This document shows positions 43,888 to 52,664 of a DNA stretch of 64,000 nucleotides, piece after piece (the first letter of the stretch is position 1; every line of letters begins with the position of its first letter). Position numbers and translations under genes: made by a program. Origin of the DNA: Rhizobium sp. BK399 (GTDB taxonomy: Bacteria; Pseudomonadota; Alphaproteobacteria; Rhizobiales; Rhizobiaceae); assembly GCF_014194695.1 (NCBI RefSeq), contig NZ_JACIAH010000003.1:248001-312000 (forward strand). Direction: 5' to 3'. Under the pieces are notes generated by a model. It was not told the DNA's origin and did not search any database. It saw nothing but the letters and a program-made list of their open reading frames with translations.

Positions 43888-44844
43888 ATGCAAGACATGT
43901 TGGCGGACAGGCTCCCGGCGGGGAACGACTACAACCAAATGCGCGCTTTCATCGCCGTTGCCGAATACTTGAGCTTCAGCCGTGCCGCTGAGGTGCTCGG
44001 CGTATCGCCTTCGGCACTCAGCCAGATGATCCGCAGCTTCGAGAAGCGGGTCGGAATGCGCCTTCTTCACCGAACGACGCGCAACGTGTCATTGACGGAG
44101 GTTGGCGAGAACCTCTTCCGACGGGTGAGACCGGCGGCGTTCGAACTGGGGGACGCCCTCGCACAGACAAGGATTGCTGGCGAGCGGCCGGCAGGCACTG
44201 TCCGTGTGCACGCGTTCCGCTCGGCCGCGCAGAAGCATATCCAACCAATCCTCAAGAGCTTTGCCGAACGCTATCCCGATATCGTGCTGGACATCACGAT
44301 CGATGATGAGACGGTTGACATTGTGGCTGGCGGCTATGATGTCGCGGTGAGGATCGGCGAGGTCATCGAACGAGATATGGTCGCCGTCCGTCTGGGGCCC
44401 GAATTGCGGCAACTGGCTGTCGCGACACCCGACTATTTCAGCCAGCATGGTCGCCCCGAGCATCCACGTGATCTTGTCCACCACCGATGCGTACGGTGGC
44501 GCTGGCCTGGACATCAGGCTCCCTATGCCTGGGAATTCTTCGAAAACGACGCGTGGTTCAGCGTCGCCGTCAACGGTCCCCTCATCTTGAGCGACAAGGA
44601 GACGGCGTTGAATGCTGCTCTTCAAGGGGTAGGAATAGGATTTGCGGTCGAGGACACGGTAGCGGATTATATTGGGCAGGGGCGGCTAGTCAGTTGCCTC
44701 GAAGCTTGGTCCGCACCCTTCCCGGGTTGGTTTGTTTGCTACCCGCAGCAGCGGCAGATGGCGCCTGCCCTGCGAGCGTTCATTGATGCCGTCAGATCAG
44801 GTCCCGATGCTGGCCTATCAGGAGAAGCAAAGGTTGTCGTTTGA
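43888..44844 (+). CDS. LysR-family transcriptional regulator
   Basis: The N-terminal winged HTH (YNQMRAFIAVAEYLSFSRAAEVLGVSPSALSQMIRSFEKRVG, in two parts here) is followed by the LysR substrate-binding domain (AGTVRVHAFRSAAQKHIQPIL; DIVAGGYDVAVRIGEVIERDMVAVRLGP; GVGIGFAVEDTVADYIGQGRLV). It belongs to the CrgA/PecT-like subgroup. The ATG at 43888 has AGGTGG 7 bases before. It probably controls the divergent SDR. The 206-bp gap to the next gene shows no clear gene. Confidence 0.92.
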   Translation: MQDMLADRLPAGNDYNQMRAFIAVAEYLSFSRAAEVLGVSPSALSQMIRSFEKRVGMRLLHRTTRNVSLTEVGENLFRRVRPAAFELGDALAQTRIAGERPAGTVRVHAFRSAAQKHIQPILKSFAERYPDIVLDITIDDETVDIVAGGYDVAVRIGEVIERDMVAVRLGPELRQLAVATPDYFSQHGRPEHPRDLVHHRCVRWRWPGHQAPYAWEFFENDAWFSVAVNGPLILSDKETALNAALQGVGIGFAVEDTVADYIGQGRLVSCLEAWSAPFPGWFVCYPQQRQMAPALRAFIDAVRSGPDAGLSGEAKVVV

Positions 44845-45050
44845 GCGAACGGACGAGCTTGCGCGCCTCTTCGACGTGCGACCGCCGTCGAGTGAAGGTA
44901 ACGCAGACGCATATTGGAAGTCGATCGCTTCAATCTTCTCTGTGCTCTAGCGGCCGGATGACCACTTCGAACCGAAAGCAGACGACCGCATCGTCCGCAA
45001 TCTCAAATACCGAGACTTGATGACCATGCCTAGGAGCCTAGATTTCGACT

Positions 45051-45845
45051 ATGGGCATCTTTGACGTCGGGGACGGCACGCACCGAAAGGATTTGAAGCA
45101 GGGTCTGCGCCGGATCGAACGAGCCGACGGCCGGCAAGCATTTTTGCTACAGGCCGCGTTTGCGCTTGTCGATATCGCTATCCTCGCCTTCTTCATCTTG
45201 GGGCCATACCTCCGTTCAGGCCCCTCTTATCTCATTATCGATTACGCTATCGCCGTTTGGATCGCAGTGGAAATGATCGCCCGCGCGATTGCGGCGCCAT
45301 CCATTCGCCAATGGATCCTTCGCCCAATGACGTGGATTGACGTGGTCGTCCTGGCAACCCTCGCCTTCCCGGATTTGCTGTTTAATTTCGCGTTCCTTAG
45401 AGTCCTTCGACTTTGGGCGATCGGTCGAAGTCCGCTGATTAAGGAAGCTCTCAGCAGGGCGGGCTACGTTCATCTTCTCGATGTTGTGAGAGCGATCATC
45501 AACTTCGTGGTATTCCTCTTCCTTATCACCGGCTTCGTCTATACCTCGTTCTTCTACGACAAAGTTGGGGGAGAAGGGTTCGTCGACGCGCTTTATTTCA
45601 CGGTCGCGACCGTCACGACGACGGGCTTCGGAGATATCACGCTTCCCGGCACTGTTGGAAAGCTCACATCCGTCGTAACGATGATCGTTGGCATCTCGCT
45701 GTTCGTCCGACTGGCCCAGGCGGTGGTCCGACCCCATAAGGTCACATATGCCTGCCACCGATGTGGACTACTGCGACATGACGCGGACGCCGTTCACTGC
45801 AAGGCCTGCGGCGAAATCCTAAACATTCCTGACGAGGGCTCGTAA
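45051..45845 (+). CDS. Potassium-channel-like ion transporter with C-terminal zinc ribbon
   Basis: The 264-residue protein has six hydrophobic segments in voltage-gated channel order, including an S4-like RVLRLWAIGRS. A pore loop carries the K+ selectivity filter (FTVATVTTTGFGDITLPG). The cytoplasmic tail is unusual: CHRCGLL...HCKACGE, a two-CxxC zinc-ribbon pattern (residues ~235-258). The zinc ribbon may sense metal or redox state and gate the channel; that is inference. No strong ribosome site is seen before ATG 45051. Confidence 0.83.
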   Translation: MGIFDVGDGTHRKDLKQGLRRIERADGRQAFLLQAAFALVDIAILAFFILGPYLRSGPSYLIIDYAIAVWIAVEMIARAIAAPSIRQWILRPMTWIDVVVLATLAFPDLLFNFAFLRVLRLWAIGRSPLIKEALSRAGYVHLLDVVRAIINFVVFLFLITGFVYTSFFYDKVGGEGFVDALYFTVATVTTTGFGDITLPGTVGKLTSVVTMIVGISLFVRLAQAVVRPHKVTYACHRCGLLRHDADAVHCKACGEILNIPDEGS

Positions 45846-45991
45846 GGCTGCAGGCGATCCAGAGCATCCGATGGCGACTGGATCCCGGCTGCGGAATCGA
45901 AAAGCGGATACGCCACGGCGAAATTCGACTTTTCCTGTAGGTCGGTTATACCCCGGAAGGTGTTGGGCCCACCGCAATCAATAGGCTGGCT

Positions 45992-46735
45992 TCAGTTCTC
46001 GAAGCGGTTTGTTTTGCGCCACTCCTCGTACTCTCCGCGGGCATCGTCATGCAGTGGATAGTAGCGCTGCAACGACCCACCCTCCATAAGCTTCATTCGC
46101 GAGAACTCCTCCCAATCGTGATGCTTTTGCGATTCCTCGATCACCTTCGAGGCCATTGCGACTGGAAGCACGACCACCCCGTCGTCGTCTGCGACGATGA
46201 TGTCACCGGGGATTACAGTGACACCACCACAGGCAATCGGGACGTTGACGGCATTGGGATAGATGCTGGTCTGCACATGATAGTTGGGCGTCCAGCCGCG
46301 CAGCCATAGGCAGAGATCTAGCTTCTCGACATTGGGCCGATCGCGCATGCACCCATCGATCACGATGCCGGCGCCGCCTCTGCCCTTGAAATACGTCGAC
46401 ATCATATCGCCGAAGACGCCCGAACTCATGTCGCCGCGGGCGTCGACCACGACCACATCGCCCTCTTGCGCGTGATAGAGCACGTGGCGGTGCAACTGCG
46501 TCTCCGGATCGGCATATTCTCCCTCGCTGAAGAGGTCCGGTCGCTGCGGCAAGAATTGAAGCGTCAGGGCCGGCCCGACGATCGATTTCCCGCGGTTCTG
46601 CGACACGGGACCGACCATGTGCGGATTGCGGAAGCCCATGTGGCCAAGTGTGCCGGCAACCGTCGCGGCGCCGATTTCCTTCAGTGCGTCGATCAGCTCC
46701 TTGGGCGGTCGCGTAATGTCGGGCGTATGCGTCAT
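45992..46735 (-). CDS. RraA-like / HMG-aldolase family protein
   Basis: This 247-residue RraA-fold protein has GAATVAGTLGHMGFRNPHM near the start, VVVDARGDMSSGVFGDMM, DGCMRDRPNVEKLDL (the D..RD motif of the aldolase active site) and GDIIVADDDGVVVLP. The family includes 4-hydroxy-4-methyl-2-oxoglutarate aldolases and oxaloacetate decarboxylases as well as RNase E inhibitors. A sugar-acid aldolase or decarboxylase role is more likely here because it precedes no RNase gene and lies with four dehydratases. It is transcribed after the dehydratase gene, 21 bp apart. Confidence 0.82.
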   Translation of the reverse strand: MTHTPDITRPPKELIDALKEIGAATVAGTLGHMGFRNPHMVGPVSQNRGKSIVGPALTLQFLPQRPDLFSEGEYADPETQLHRHVLYHAQEGDVVVVDARGDMSSGVFGDMMSTYFKGRGGAGIVIDGCMRDRPNVEKLDLCLWLRGWTPNYHVQTSIYPNAVNVPIACGGVTVIPGDIIVADDDGVVVLPVAMASKVIEESQKHHDWEEFSRMKLMEGGSLQRYYPLHDDARGEYEEWRKTNRFEN

Positions 46736-46756
46736 TTTAGACTCCGGTGGATGAAA

Positions 46757-47920
46757 CTACCAGTTTGTGACAGAACCGTCGCGGCGCTTCAGGTGAGGCG
46801 CTTCCCAGAAACGAAAGCTCTCCGCCTTGACCGCCTCTTCGTTGACCTCCACACCGAGCCCCGGCAGATCGCTGACCGGGTAGTTGGGGCCGTCGAGGCG
46901 TGGCTGCACGGGGAAGAAGTCGGAATTATCGAAGCCCAGCTTTGCTTCGGGAGCCCTGGTCTCGAGCCAAGCGAAATTCGGCACCGCTGCGGCGAGGTGG
47001 ATGGTTGCGGCCGTGCAGACTGGCCCGAGGGGATTGTGGGGCATCAGGTCCACATAGTGCGCCTCGCTCCAACCCGCGACCTTCATCGCTTCGGTGAGCC
47101 CGCCCACATTGCAAACATCGAGCCGGTTGAACTGATGGATGCCACGCTCGATGTAGGGCAGGAATTGCCACTTGCTGGCAAATTCCTCGCCTATCGCGAA
47201 CGGGATGTCGGTCATCGTGCGCAGGGACTCGTAGGCCCCGGGTGTCTCGTCTCGTATCGGCTCCTCGAGGAAATCGAGCACGCCGCGGCCGAGCTTGTTA
47301 CAGAAGCTCGCCGCCTCGGCCACCGACAGCCGATGATGATAGTCGATGCCGAGGACGACGTCGTTGCCCAACGTCTCGCGCGCCTTGTTCAGCATGGTTG
47401 CTGTAGGCCCGATCGACTCGCGCGGCTCAAAGATGTCCTTGCTGCTTTGCCCGATGGGGAAGAAGCGGATCGCCTGCCACCCTTGCGCGCGTAGTTCGCG
47501 AGCTCGCTCAATGGCTACATCGCCTTCGGCCTCGTCTCCGGTCGAGGCGAAGGTAGGTATGCGGTCGCGCTGCTTGCCGCCCAGCAGTTCGTAGACCGGC
47601 ACGCCCAGCGCCTTGCCCTTGATGTCGTGAAGGGCAATGTCGATCGCGGAAATCGCCGCCTGCAGAACTCGCCCGCCTTCGAAGTATTGGCTGCGATAGA
47701 CTTCCTGCCAGATCCGACCAATCTGCATCGGGTCGCGGCCGATGAGAAACTCGCGAAAGTGCTCGATCGCACCGGCCACGGCCATCTCGCGACCGCTTAA
47801 GCCGCTCTCGCCCCAGCCGAAGAGGCCGTTGTCAGTCTCGACCTTGACCAGCATTTGGTTACGCGTTCCGACCCATACCGGATAGGGCTTGATCGTCGTA
47901 ATTTTAAGCTTCGTGGTCAT
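46757..47920 (-). CDS. Enolase-superfamily sugar-acid dehydratase (galactonate-dehydratase-like)
   Basis: The 387-residue mandelate-racemase-type enzyme has metal ligands D193 (GIDYHHR), E219 (FLEEP) and E245 (AIGEE), and catalytic H195 and H295 (LMPHNPLGP). The spacing equals that of E. coli D-galactonate dehydratase with a constant offset of 10. Dehydration of a galactonate-like acid to a 2-keto-3-deoxy acid is inferred; the exact sugar acid is unknown. It lies downstream of the ABC importer genes on the same strand, with RraA after it. Confidence 0.88.
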   Translation of the reverse strand: MTTKLKITTIKPYPVWVGTRNQMLVKVETDNGLFGWGESGLSGREMAVAGAIEHFREFLIGRDPMQIGRIWQEVYRSQYFEGGRVLQAAISAIDIALHDIKGKALGVPVYELLGGKQRDRIPTFASTGDEAEGDVAIERARELRAQGWQAIRFFPIGQSSKDIFEPRESIGPTATMLNKARETLGNDVVLGIDYHHRLSVAEAASFCNKLGRGVLDFLEEPIRDETPGAYESLRTMTDIPFAIGEEFASKWQFLPYIERGIHQFNRLDVCNVGGLTEAMKVAGWSEAHYVDLMPHNPLGPVCTAATIHLAAAVPNFAWLETRAPEAKLGFDNSDFFPVQPRLDGPNYPVSDLPGLGVEVNEEAVKAESFRFWEAPHLKRRDGSVTNW

Positions 47921-47953
47921 CCACGCCCTCGTTTCACACGCATCCGCTTGGTC

Positions 47954-49051
47954 TCAGTTGGCCTTGAGGGCCATTTCTGTTTCACCGTCGAACAGATGCA
48001 TCCGCTCCTGATCGAATTCGAGCCAAATCTGTTCATCAGGCGCGACGGCGATGGTCGGCGGCACGCTGACATTGACGATGGCGCCGGACAGAAACGCTTG
48101 AACGAAGGTGACATCTCCGGTCGGCTCTACCGTGTAGGCCTTGGCAGGGACGCTTCCGGGCATCGCACTCTTGTGCAGCTTGATCGTCGAGTGACGTGCG
48201 CCGAGCACGACTTTCCTGGTTTTGGCCCTTTCGACCTTCCGGGCGTTATTTGGCGAGAGCTCGAGACGCCAGCCCTCCGCGCTGGTCAACACAGTGTTTC
48301 CGCCTGCCGTTGATGCCTCTAGCGGAACAAGGCTCATAGCCGGGCTGCCGACGAAGCTGGCGACGAACATGTTGACCGGGTGGGCAAAGACCTGCGCCGG
48401 CGAATCGTATTGCTGCAGGTAGCCGCCGTTCATCACCGCCATCCTGTCGGCCATGGTTACCGCTTCGAGCTGGTCGTGCGTCACGTAGATGATCGTCGCC
48501 TTGAGGTCCTGGTGGAAACGCTTGATCTCCGACCGCATCTGCACGCGCAGCTTTGCGTCGAGGTTGGAGAGTGGTTCATCCATCAGAAATACCGCCGGAT
48601 CGCGAACAAGGGCACGGCCCAGGGCCACGCGCTGCTGTTGCCCGCCCGAAAGTTCGCGTGGCTTGCGCTCGAGCAGCTGCGTCATGTCGAGCACTCGCGC
48701 TGCTTCCTTGACCTTCTTGTCGATCTCGTCCCTTGGCAATTTGCGCATCTGCAACGGGAACGCGAGATTCTTGTAGACCGATTTCTGCGGATAGAGCGCG
48801 TAGTTCTGGAACACCATTGCGATATCCCGGTCCTTGGGATCCAGGTGGTTGACCACCCGGTCGCCGATGACGATGTCGCCAGATGTGATGGGGATAAGCC
48901 CCGCCACAAGATTGAGCGTGGTTGTCTTGCCGCAGCCTGACGGGCCGACAAGCGCAACGAATTCGCCGTCGTTGACCGTCAGCGAAACATTGTTGACAGC
49001 CTTGAAGCTGCCATAGGTCTTGACCAGATCTTTGAGGACCACGTGGGCCAA
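47954..49051 (-). CDS. ABC transporter ATPase, UgpC/MalK type
   Basis: The 365-residue ATPase shows Walker A GPSGCGKTTTL (~36-46), the Q-loop NYALYPQKSV, signature LSGGQQQRVALGRAL, Walker B VFLMDEPLSNLDA, switch histidine VTHDQLEA, and a C-terminal TOBE/OB extension (~240-365) as in the sugar-transport CUT1 family. No ATG fits the N-terminus: TTG at 49051 is 11 bases after the permease stop, has GGGGAG upstream and gives AHVVLKDLVKTYGS. It powers the two permeases upstream. Confidence 0.93.
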   Translation of the reverse strand: MAHVVLKDLVKTYGSFKAVNNVSLTVNDGEFVALVGPSGCGKTTTLNLVAGLIPITSGDIVIGDRVVNHLDPKDRDIAMVFQNYALYPQKSVYKNLAFPLQMRKLPRDEIDKKVKEAARVLDMTQLLERKPRELSGGQQQRVALGRALVRDPAVFLMDEPLSNLDAKLRVQMRSEIKRFHQDLKATIIYVTHDQLEAVTMADRMAVMNGGYLQQYDSPAQVFAHPVNMFVASFVGSPAMSLVPLEASTAGGNTVLTSAEGWRLELSPNNARKVERAKTRKVVLGARHSTIKLHKSAMPGSVPAKAYTVEPTGDVTFVQAFLSGAIVNVSVPPTIAVAPDEQIWLEFDQERMHLFDGETEMALKAN

Positions 49052-49062
49052 CGGCAACTCCC

Positions 49063-49953
49063 CTAGTGCTTGACTGCGCCTTCCGTGAGGGCGCGTACGA
49101 AGTATCGTTGCAGGACGAGAAACAGGACTACGACGGGCACGCTCATCATGAAGCTGGCCGCCATCAGGCCCGGAAAGTCCGTCGTATTCTCCGAGAAGAA
49201 GCGCTGGATGCCGACCGGCAGCGTCAACTGCTCGTTTTTGGAGAGGAAGGTGTAGGCGTAGATGTACTCGTTCCATGCGCCGATGAAGGAATAGATCGCC
49301 GTGGCAATGATTCCTGGCGCCGAGAGCGGCATCACGATCAGGACAAAGGCCTGGAACCGCGTTGCGCCGTCGATGCGCGCCGCCTGCTCGAGTTGCACCG
49401 GGATGTTGTCATAGAAGCCCTTGAGGAGCCAGATTGCCAGCGGCAGGCCGAATGTGAGGTAGGTGAGGATGAGCGACCCATGCGTGTTTACCAGCCCGAT
49501 CGCGCGCATCAGGATGAAGAGCGGCACGAGAAAGATCACTGCCGGGAACATGTTGCGAAGCAAGACGGCGAAGAACAGAAAGTTCCGCCCCGGGAAGGTA
49601 AAGCGTGAAAACGCGTAGGCCGCAGGAACTGCCACGATCACCGAAAGGATGGTCGTGGCGGTCGAGACGAAAAGGCTGTTCCAGAAGAAGCGCAGGAAGT
49701 CCTGGCCGACGCTGTTTTGCGGATCGAGCAGCTTCTGGTAGCTGGCGAGCGTGGGTTGGTCCGGCCACCATTGCGGCGGGAATTGCATGGCCGCGAAGCC
49801 GGACTTGATCGAGGTGATCAGCATCCAGATCATCGGTAATGCAGTGTAGAGCAGCATGAACACAAGGAAGATGCGTCCGCCCCACCGCCATCCATCGATG
49901 CGCATGCGGCGACGCCCCTGGTCTCGATGAGGAGTCTCGGCAATCGTGCTCAT
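49063..49953 (-). CDS. ABC sugar transporter permease, MalG type
   Basis: The 296-residue inner-membrane protein has six predicted helices. The EAA loop for ATPase docking reads EQAARIDGATRFQAFVLIVMPLSAPG. MALG-type features include NMFPAVIFLVPLFILMRAIGL and the TYLTFGLPLAIWLLKGFYDNIP segment. It pairs with the MalF-type permease (4-bp overlap) and the ATPase to form the CUT1 translocator. Confidence 0.93.
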   Translation of the reverse strand: MSTIAETPHRDQGRRRMRIDGWRWGGRIFLVFMLLYTALPMIWMLITSIKSGFAAMQFPPQWWPDQPTLASYQKLLDPQNSVGQDFLRFFWNSLFVSTATTILSVIVAVPAAYAFSRFTFPGRNFLFFAVLLRNMFPAVIFLVPLFILMRAIGLVNTHGSLILTYLTFGLPLAIWLLKGFYDNIPVQLEQAARIDGATRFQAFVLIVMPLSAPGIIATAIYSFIGAWNEYIYAYTFLSKNEQLTLPVGIQRFFSENTTDFPGLMAASFMMSVPVVVLFLVLQRYFVRALTEGAVKH

Positions 49954-50909
49954 TCGCTCGCATCCCTCTGCTCGTTGCCGCTCAGCGCACGGACGTAGAA
50001 GTAACCGAGCGACATCAAGATCAGGAACAGCAGCACCGAATAGGCCGATGCCACTCCCCAGCGCTGGCGGCCGAAGGCGAGCTCATAAATGTGGGTGATC
50101 CAGATATGCGAAGCGTTCGACGGCCCGCCGCCGGTCATGATCCAGGGGATGATGAACGAATTGAAGTTGGCCACGGCAAGCAGAAGGATCGTCACCGTCG
50201 AGACGTTTCTCAAGTGCGGAAAGGTGACGTGCCAGAATCGCTGCCATGCATTGGCCCCGTCCACCTTTGCGGCGCGCAGCAACTGGTCGGGAACCGTCTG
50301 CAGGCCAGCCATCATCATGATCATGGCAAACGGAAACTCTCGCCAGATATTGACGACGATCAGCGAGGGCAGCACGGTGCTGACGCTGTCGATGAAATTC
50401 GGCGGCCGGTCCGCCAATCCGAGGCCGACCAGCACCGCGCCAATGATCCCAAAGTCCGAATGGTAGATCCACTTCCAGATGTAGGACGCGGCGACCGCGC
50501 TGATGACCCAGGGAATGATCAGGACGGCGCGCAGGATGCCACGGCCGATAAAGTCACGATGGAGCGCCAAGGCGCAGGCAAACCCCAGGACAAATGAGAT
50601 GAAAGTGGACCCGAGCGTCCAGACAAGAGTGTTCGAGGTGACCTTCCAGAACACCGGACTTGTGAGGATGGCGATGTAGTTGTCGATGCCGACAAAAATC
50701 TTGTCCCGGAGTTGCAGGCCGGGAGGCGTATTAAAGAACGAAAGCTCGATCGTGTAGTAGATAGGGTAGGCTATGACGATGAGCATCACGGCGATCGCCG
50801 GAAGTACGTACGCGTAGTCAGCGCGATGCTCCCAGATCTTTTGCAGCACGCCTGGCCTATCGGGTTGCAGTCTTCGGCGAGTCTCGGCCTTGCCAGTCAA
50901 GATCGTCAC
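49950..50909 (-). CDS. ABC sugar transporter permease, MalF type
   Basis: The 319-residue protein has six helices after a short cytoplasmic N-terminus (YAYVLPAIAVMLIVIAYPIYYTIELSF). An EAA loop LLRAAKVDGANAWQRFWHVTFPHLR follows, then IVNIWREFPFAMIMMMAGLQTVP. It overlaps the MalG-type gene by ATGA and follows the binding-protein gene by 73 bp. Together they import a sugar or sugar acid, presumably the substrate of the dehydratases. Confidence 0.93.
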   Translation of the reverse strand: MTILTGKAETRRRLQPDRPGVLQKIWEHRADYAYVLPAIAVMLIVIAYPIYYTIELSFFNTPPGLQLRDKIFVGIDNYIAILTSPVFWKVTSNTLVWTLGSTFISFVLGFACALALHRDFIGRGILRAVLIIPWVISAVAASYIWKWIYHSDFGIIGAVLVGLGLADRPPNFIDSVSTVLPSLIVVNIWREFPFAMIMMMAGLQTVPDQLLRAAKVDGANAWQRFWHVTFPHLRNVSTVTILLLAVANFNSFIIPWIMTGGGPSNASHIWITHIYELAFGRQRWGVASAYSVLLFLILMSLGYFYVRALSGNEQRDASE

Positions 50910-50982
50910 TGTGCGGTGCCCTTGTTCGTCGGAACAAACCGGCTGCGATCGGGGCGCAGCCGGTCAGATCTTCAGGCTTGGA

Positions 50983-52461
50983 CTAGAGTCCGCCGTCCAT
51001 CAGGTCTTTTACCTTCTTGGCTGCGTCGTCCGCTGCCTGGTCGACCGTCATGGCTCCGGTCAGGGCATTCTGCAGCATGTCCGGGACGATGATGTTCATG
51101 ATCTCGGGGGACTGCGGCAGTGCCGGGAACGGGATGCCGTATGGCAGCATCGAGGTCGTGACATCGAGGAATTTGATGCTGTCCAGACGTTCCTTCATCC
51201 ATTTGGTCTTGAAGCCGTTAAGGTTTCCCGGGTTCGAGCCGGCATAGGCCATCTTCAACGACCACTCGGGGCTCGTCCACATGCAGATGATAGCCTTTGC
51301 AGCCGGCTCGTCTACCTTGCCGCCCTCGACATATTCGGGCTTCAGGATGTGAATGTTGGAACCGCCAAACACGACGGCGCGCTTGCCGTCCGGGCCAGTC
51401 GGAATAAGGCCGTAGCGCATGTTGTCGATGACCGTCTGCGCCTTGGCCTTGTCCGTGTCCGTCGCCTTTTTCTGCAGGTCGAGCATGACGTTGTAGTCGG
51501 ACGGGTGCGAGATCATCATGCCGAGCTGGCCAGCGAGGAAGAGGGGCTGGTTGTCGGCCTGCTGGTTGGTGAGCGCCGAAACCGGAACCGACTTGTCGCG
51601 AACGTACATGTCGTAGGAGGCTTGCAATGCCGCCTTGCTCTGCGGGCTATTGAGCTCGACTTCCTTGTAGGCCGGGCTCGCGGTTGCTTCGTCGAAGACG
51701 CCACCACCATAGGCCCACAGCTGCGGCATGAAGCGGTACGGCGTATTGCCGGCATTCTTGCGAGCCACGAGGCCGTAACCTGATATGCCGAGCTTGTCGT
51801 GGATCTGCTTAGAATACTTGACGACATCGTCCCAGGTTGCCGGAGCCTTCTCCGGATCGAGGCCTGCGCGCTTGAAGACGTCGGCGTTCCAGATGAACGC
51901 CATCGTCTCGTTGTTGGTGGGAATGCCGTAGGTCACCCCATCCCAGGTCACGGCCTTCATTGCGCCTGGCCAGAAATCCTCGGTCGAATATCCAACGTCC
52001 TCGGGTTTGAGTGGCTGCAAATAGCCCTTGGAGGCGAACTCGGTGCCACCCAGGATTTGCAGGCGGACCGCCATCGGCGCTGCATTGCCAAGGAGCGCGG
52101 TCCGGAACTTGTCCAGCAGGTCATTATAGGTGAGGGCTTGTTCCTCAAGCTGGATGTTTGGGTAGGTTTTGCGGAAGGTCTCGAAGAATTCCTTGTAATA
52201 CTGGCGCAAAAGATCGGGGTCGCCCTCGAACACGCCTTGATACCAGAAAGTCAGTCGTCCCTTGTAATCGAGCGGGGTGACCTTGGCGCAATCGGCCGCC
52301 GTGTCGAAGTTCTCTGTGCCGGCAATGGAGCGCACATATTGCGGCGACCACTGGCTCAAGTCGACCGACGCCCCCAGCGCCGACGCGGACATCAACGATA
52401 CCATCAAAGCAGTGGAGACAGTGCCGCGCAGGACGGCACCTCCGAGTGAAATCCTCGTCAT
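50983..52461 (-). CDS. Extracellular solute-binding protein of the sugar ABC importer
   Basis: The 492-residue family 1-type binding protein has a signal peptide (ISLGGAVLRGTVSTALMVSLMSASALGA). Sugar-binding protein features follow: LTFWYQGVFEGDPDLLRQYYKEFFETF, GVTYGIPTNNETMAFIWNADVFKRAGLDPEKAPATWDDVV (in parts), and AIICMWTSPEWSLKMAY. It is longer than typical (~420). The ATG at 52461 lies 6 bases after GGAGG. It is the first gene of the ABC operon, divergent from the GntR gene, so it is likely the regulated promoter. Confidence 0.92.
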   Translation of the reverse strand: MTRISLGGAVLRGTVSTALMVSLMSASALGASVDLSQWSPQYVRSIAGTENFDTAADCAKVTPLDYKGRLTFWYQGVFEGDPDLLRQYYKEFFETFRKTYPNIQLEEQALTYNDLLDKFRTALLGNAAPMAVRLQILGGTEFASKGYLQPLKPEDVGYSTEDFWPGAMKAVTWDGVTYGIPTNNETMAFIWNADVFKRAGLDPEKAPATWDDVVKYSKQIHDKLGISGYGLVARKNAGNTPYRFMPQLWAYGGGVFDEATASPAYKEVELNSPQSKAALQASYDMYVRDKSVPVSALTNQQADNQPLFLAGQLGMMISHPSDYNVMLDLQKKATDTDKAKAQTVIDNMRYGLIPTGPDGKRAVVFGGSNIHILKPEYVEGGKVDEPAAKAIICMWTSPEWSLKMAYAGSNPGNLNGFKTKWMKERLDSIKFLDVTTSMLPYGIPFPALPQSPEIMNIIVPDMLQNALTGAMTVDQAADDAAKKVKDLMDGGL

Positions 52462-52577
52462 AGGCATCCTCCAGGTTCTCCCATGCCGCTCTGCCTCGAG
52501 GCGAGCGGTCTTTGCTCGCCGGCTGGGCGTTGCCGCCAATGTATCCGTTCGAGCTGATTATACGTTTTCAGATCATG

Positions 52578-52655
52578 GATTGCCTGTCAATCGGAGAAAT
52601 CGTACATTGTTTGTGGAAAGATCGCGTGATATCCGAGCAATCTATGTATTGATTG
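52578..52655. promoter_or_regulatory. Inverted repeats in the binding-protein / GntR intergenic region
   Basis: GATTG-N5-CAATC at 52578-52592 and CAATC-N8-GATTG at 52638-52655 lie in the 203-bp divergent gap, the second overlapping the regulator's ribosome site. They are candidate operators for the adjacent FadR-type regulator. Confidence 0.35.
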
Positions 52656-52664
52656 GAGACAGTC

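Noticed and set aside
44786..44950. A short + strand frame overlapping the 3' end of the LysR gene (ends YWKSIASIFSVL)
   Set aside because: It has no ribosome site and overlaps a solid gene; slight similarity to small rhizobial proteins is not enough.
46466..47494. A 342-codon + strand frame
   Set aside because: It is antisense to the RraA-like and dehydratase genes, whose active-site residues are intact.
50890..51783. A 297-codon + strand frame
   Set aside because: It is a shadow of the solute-binding protein gene.
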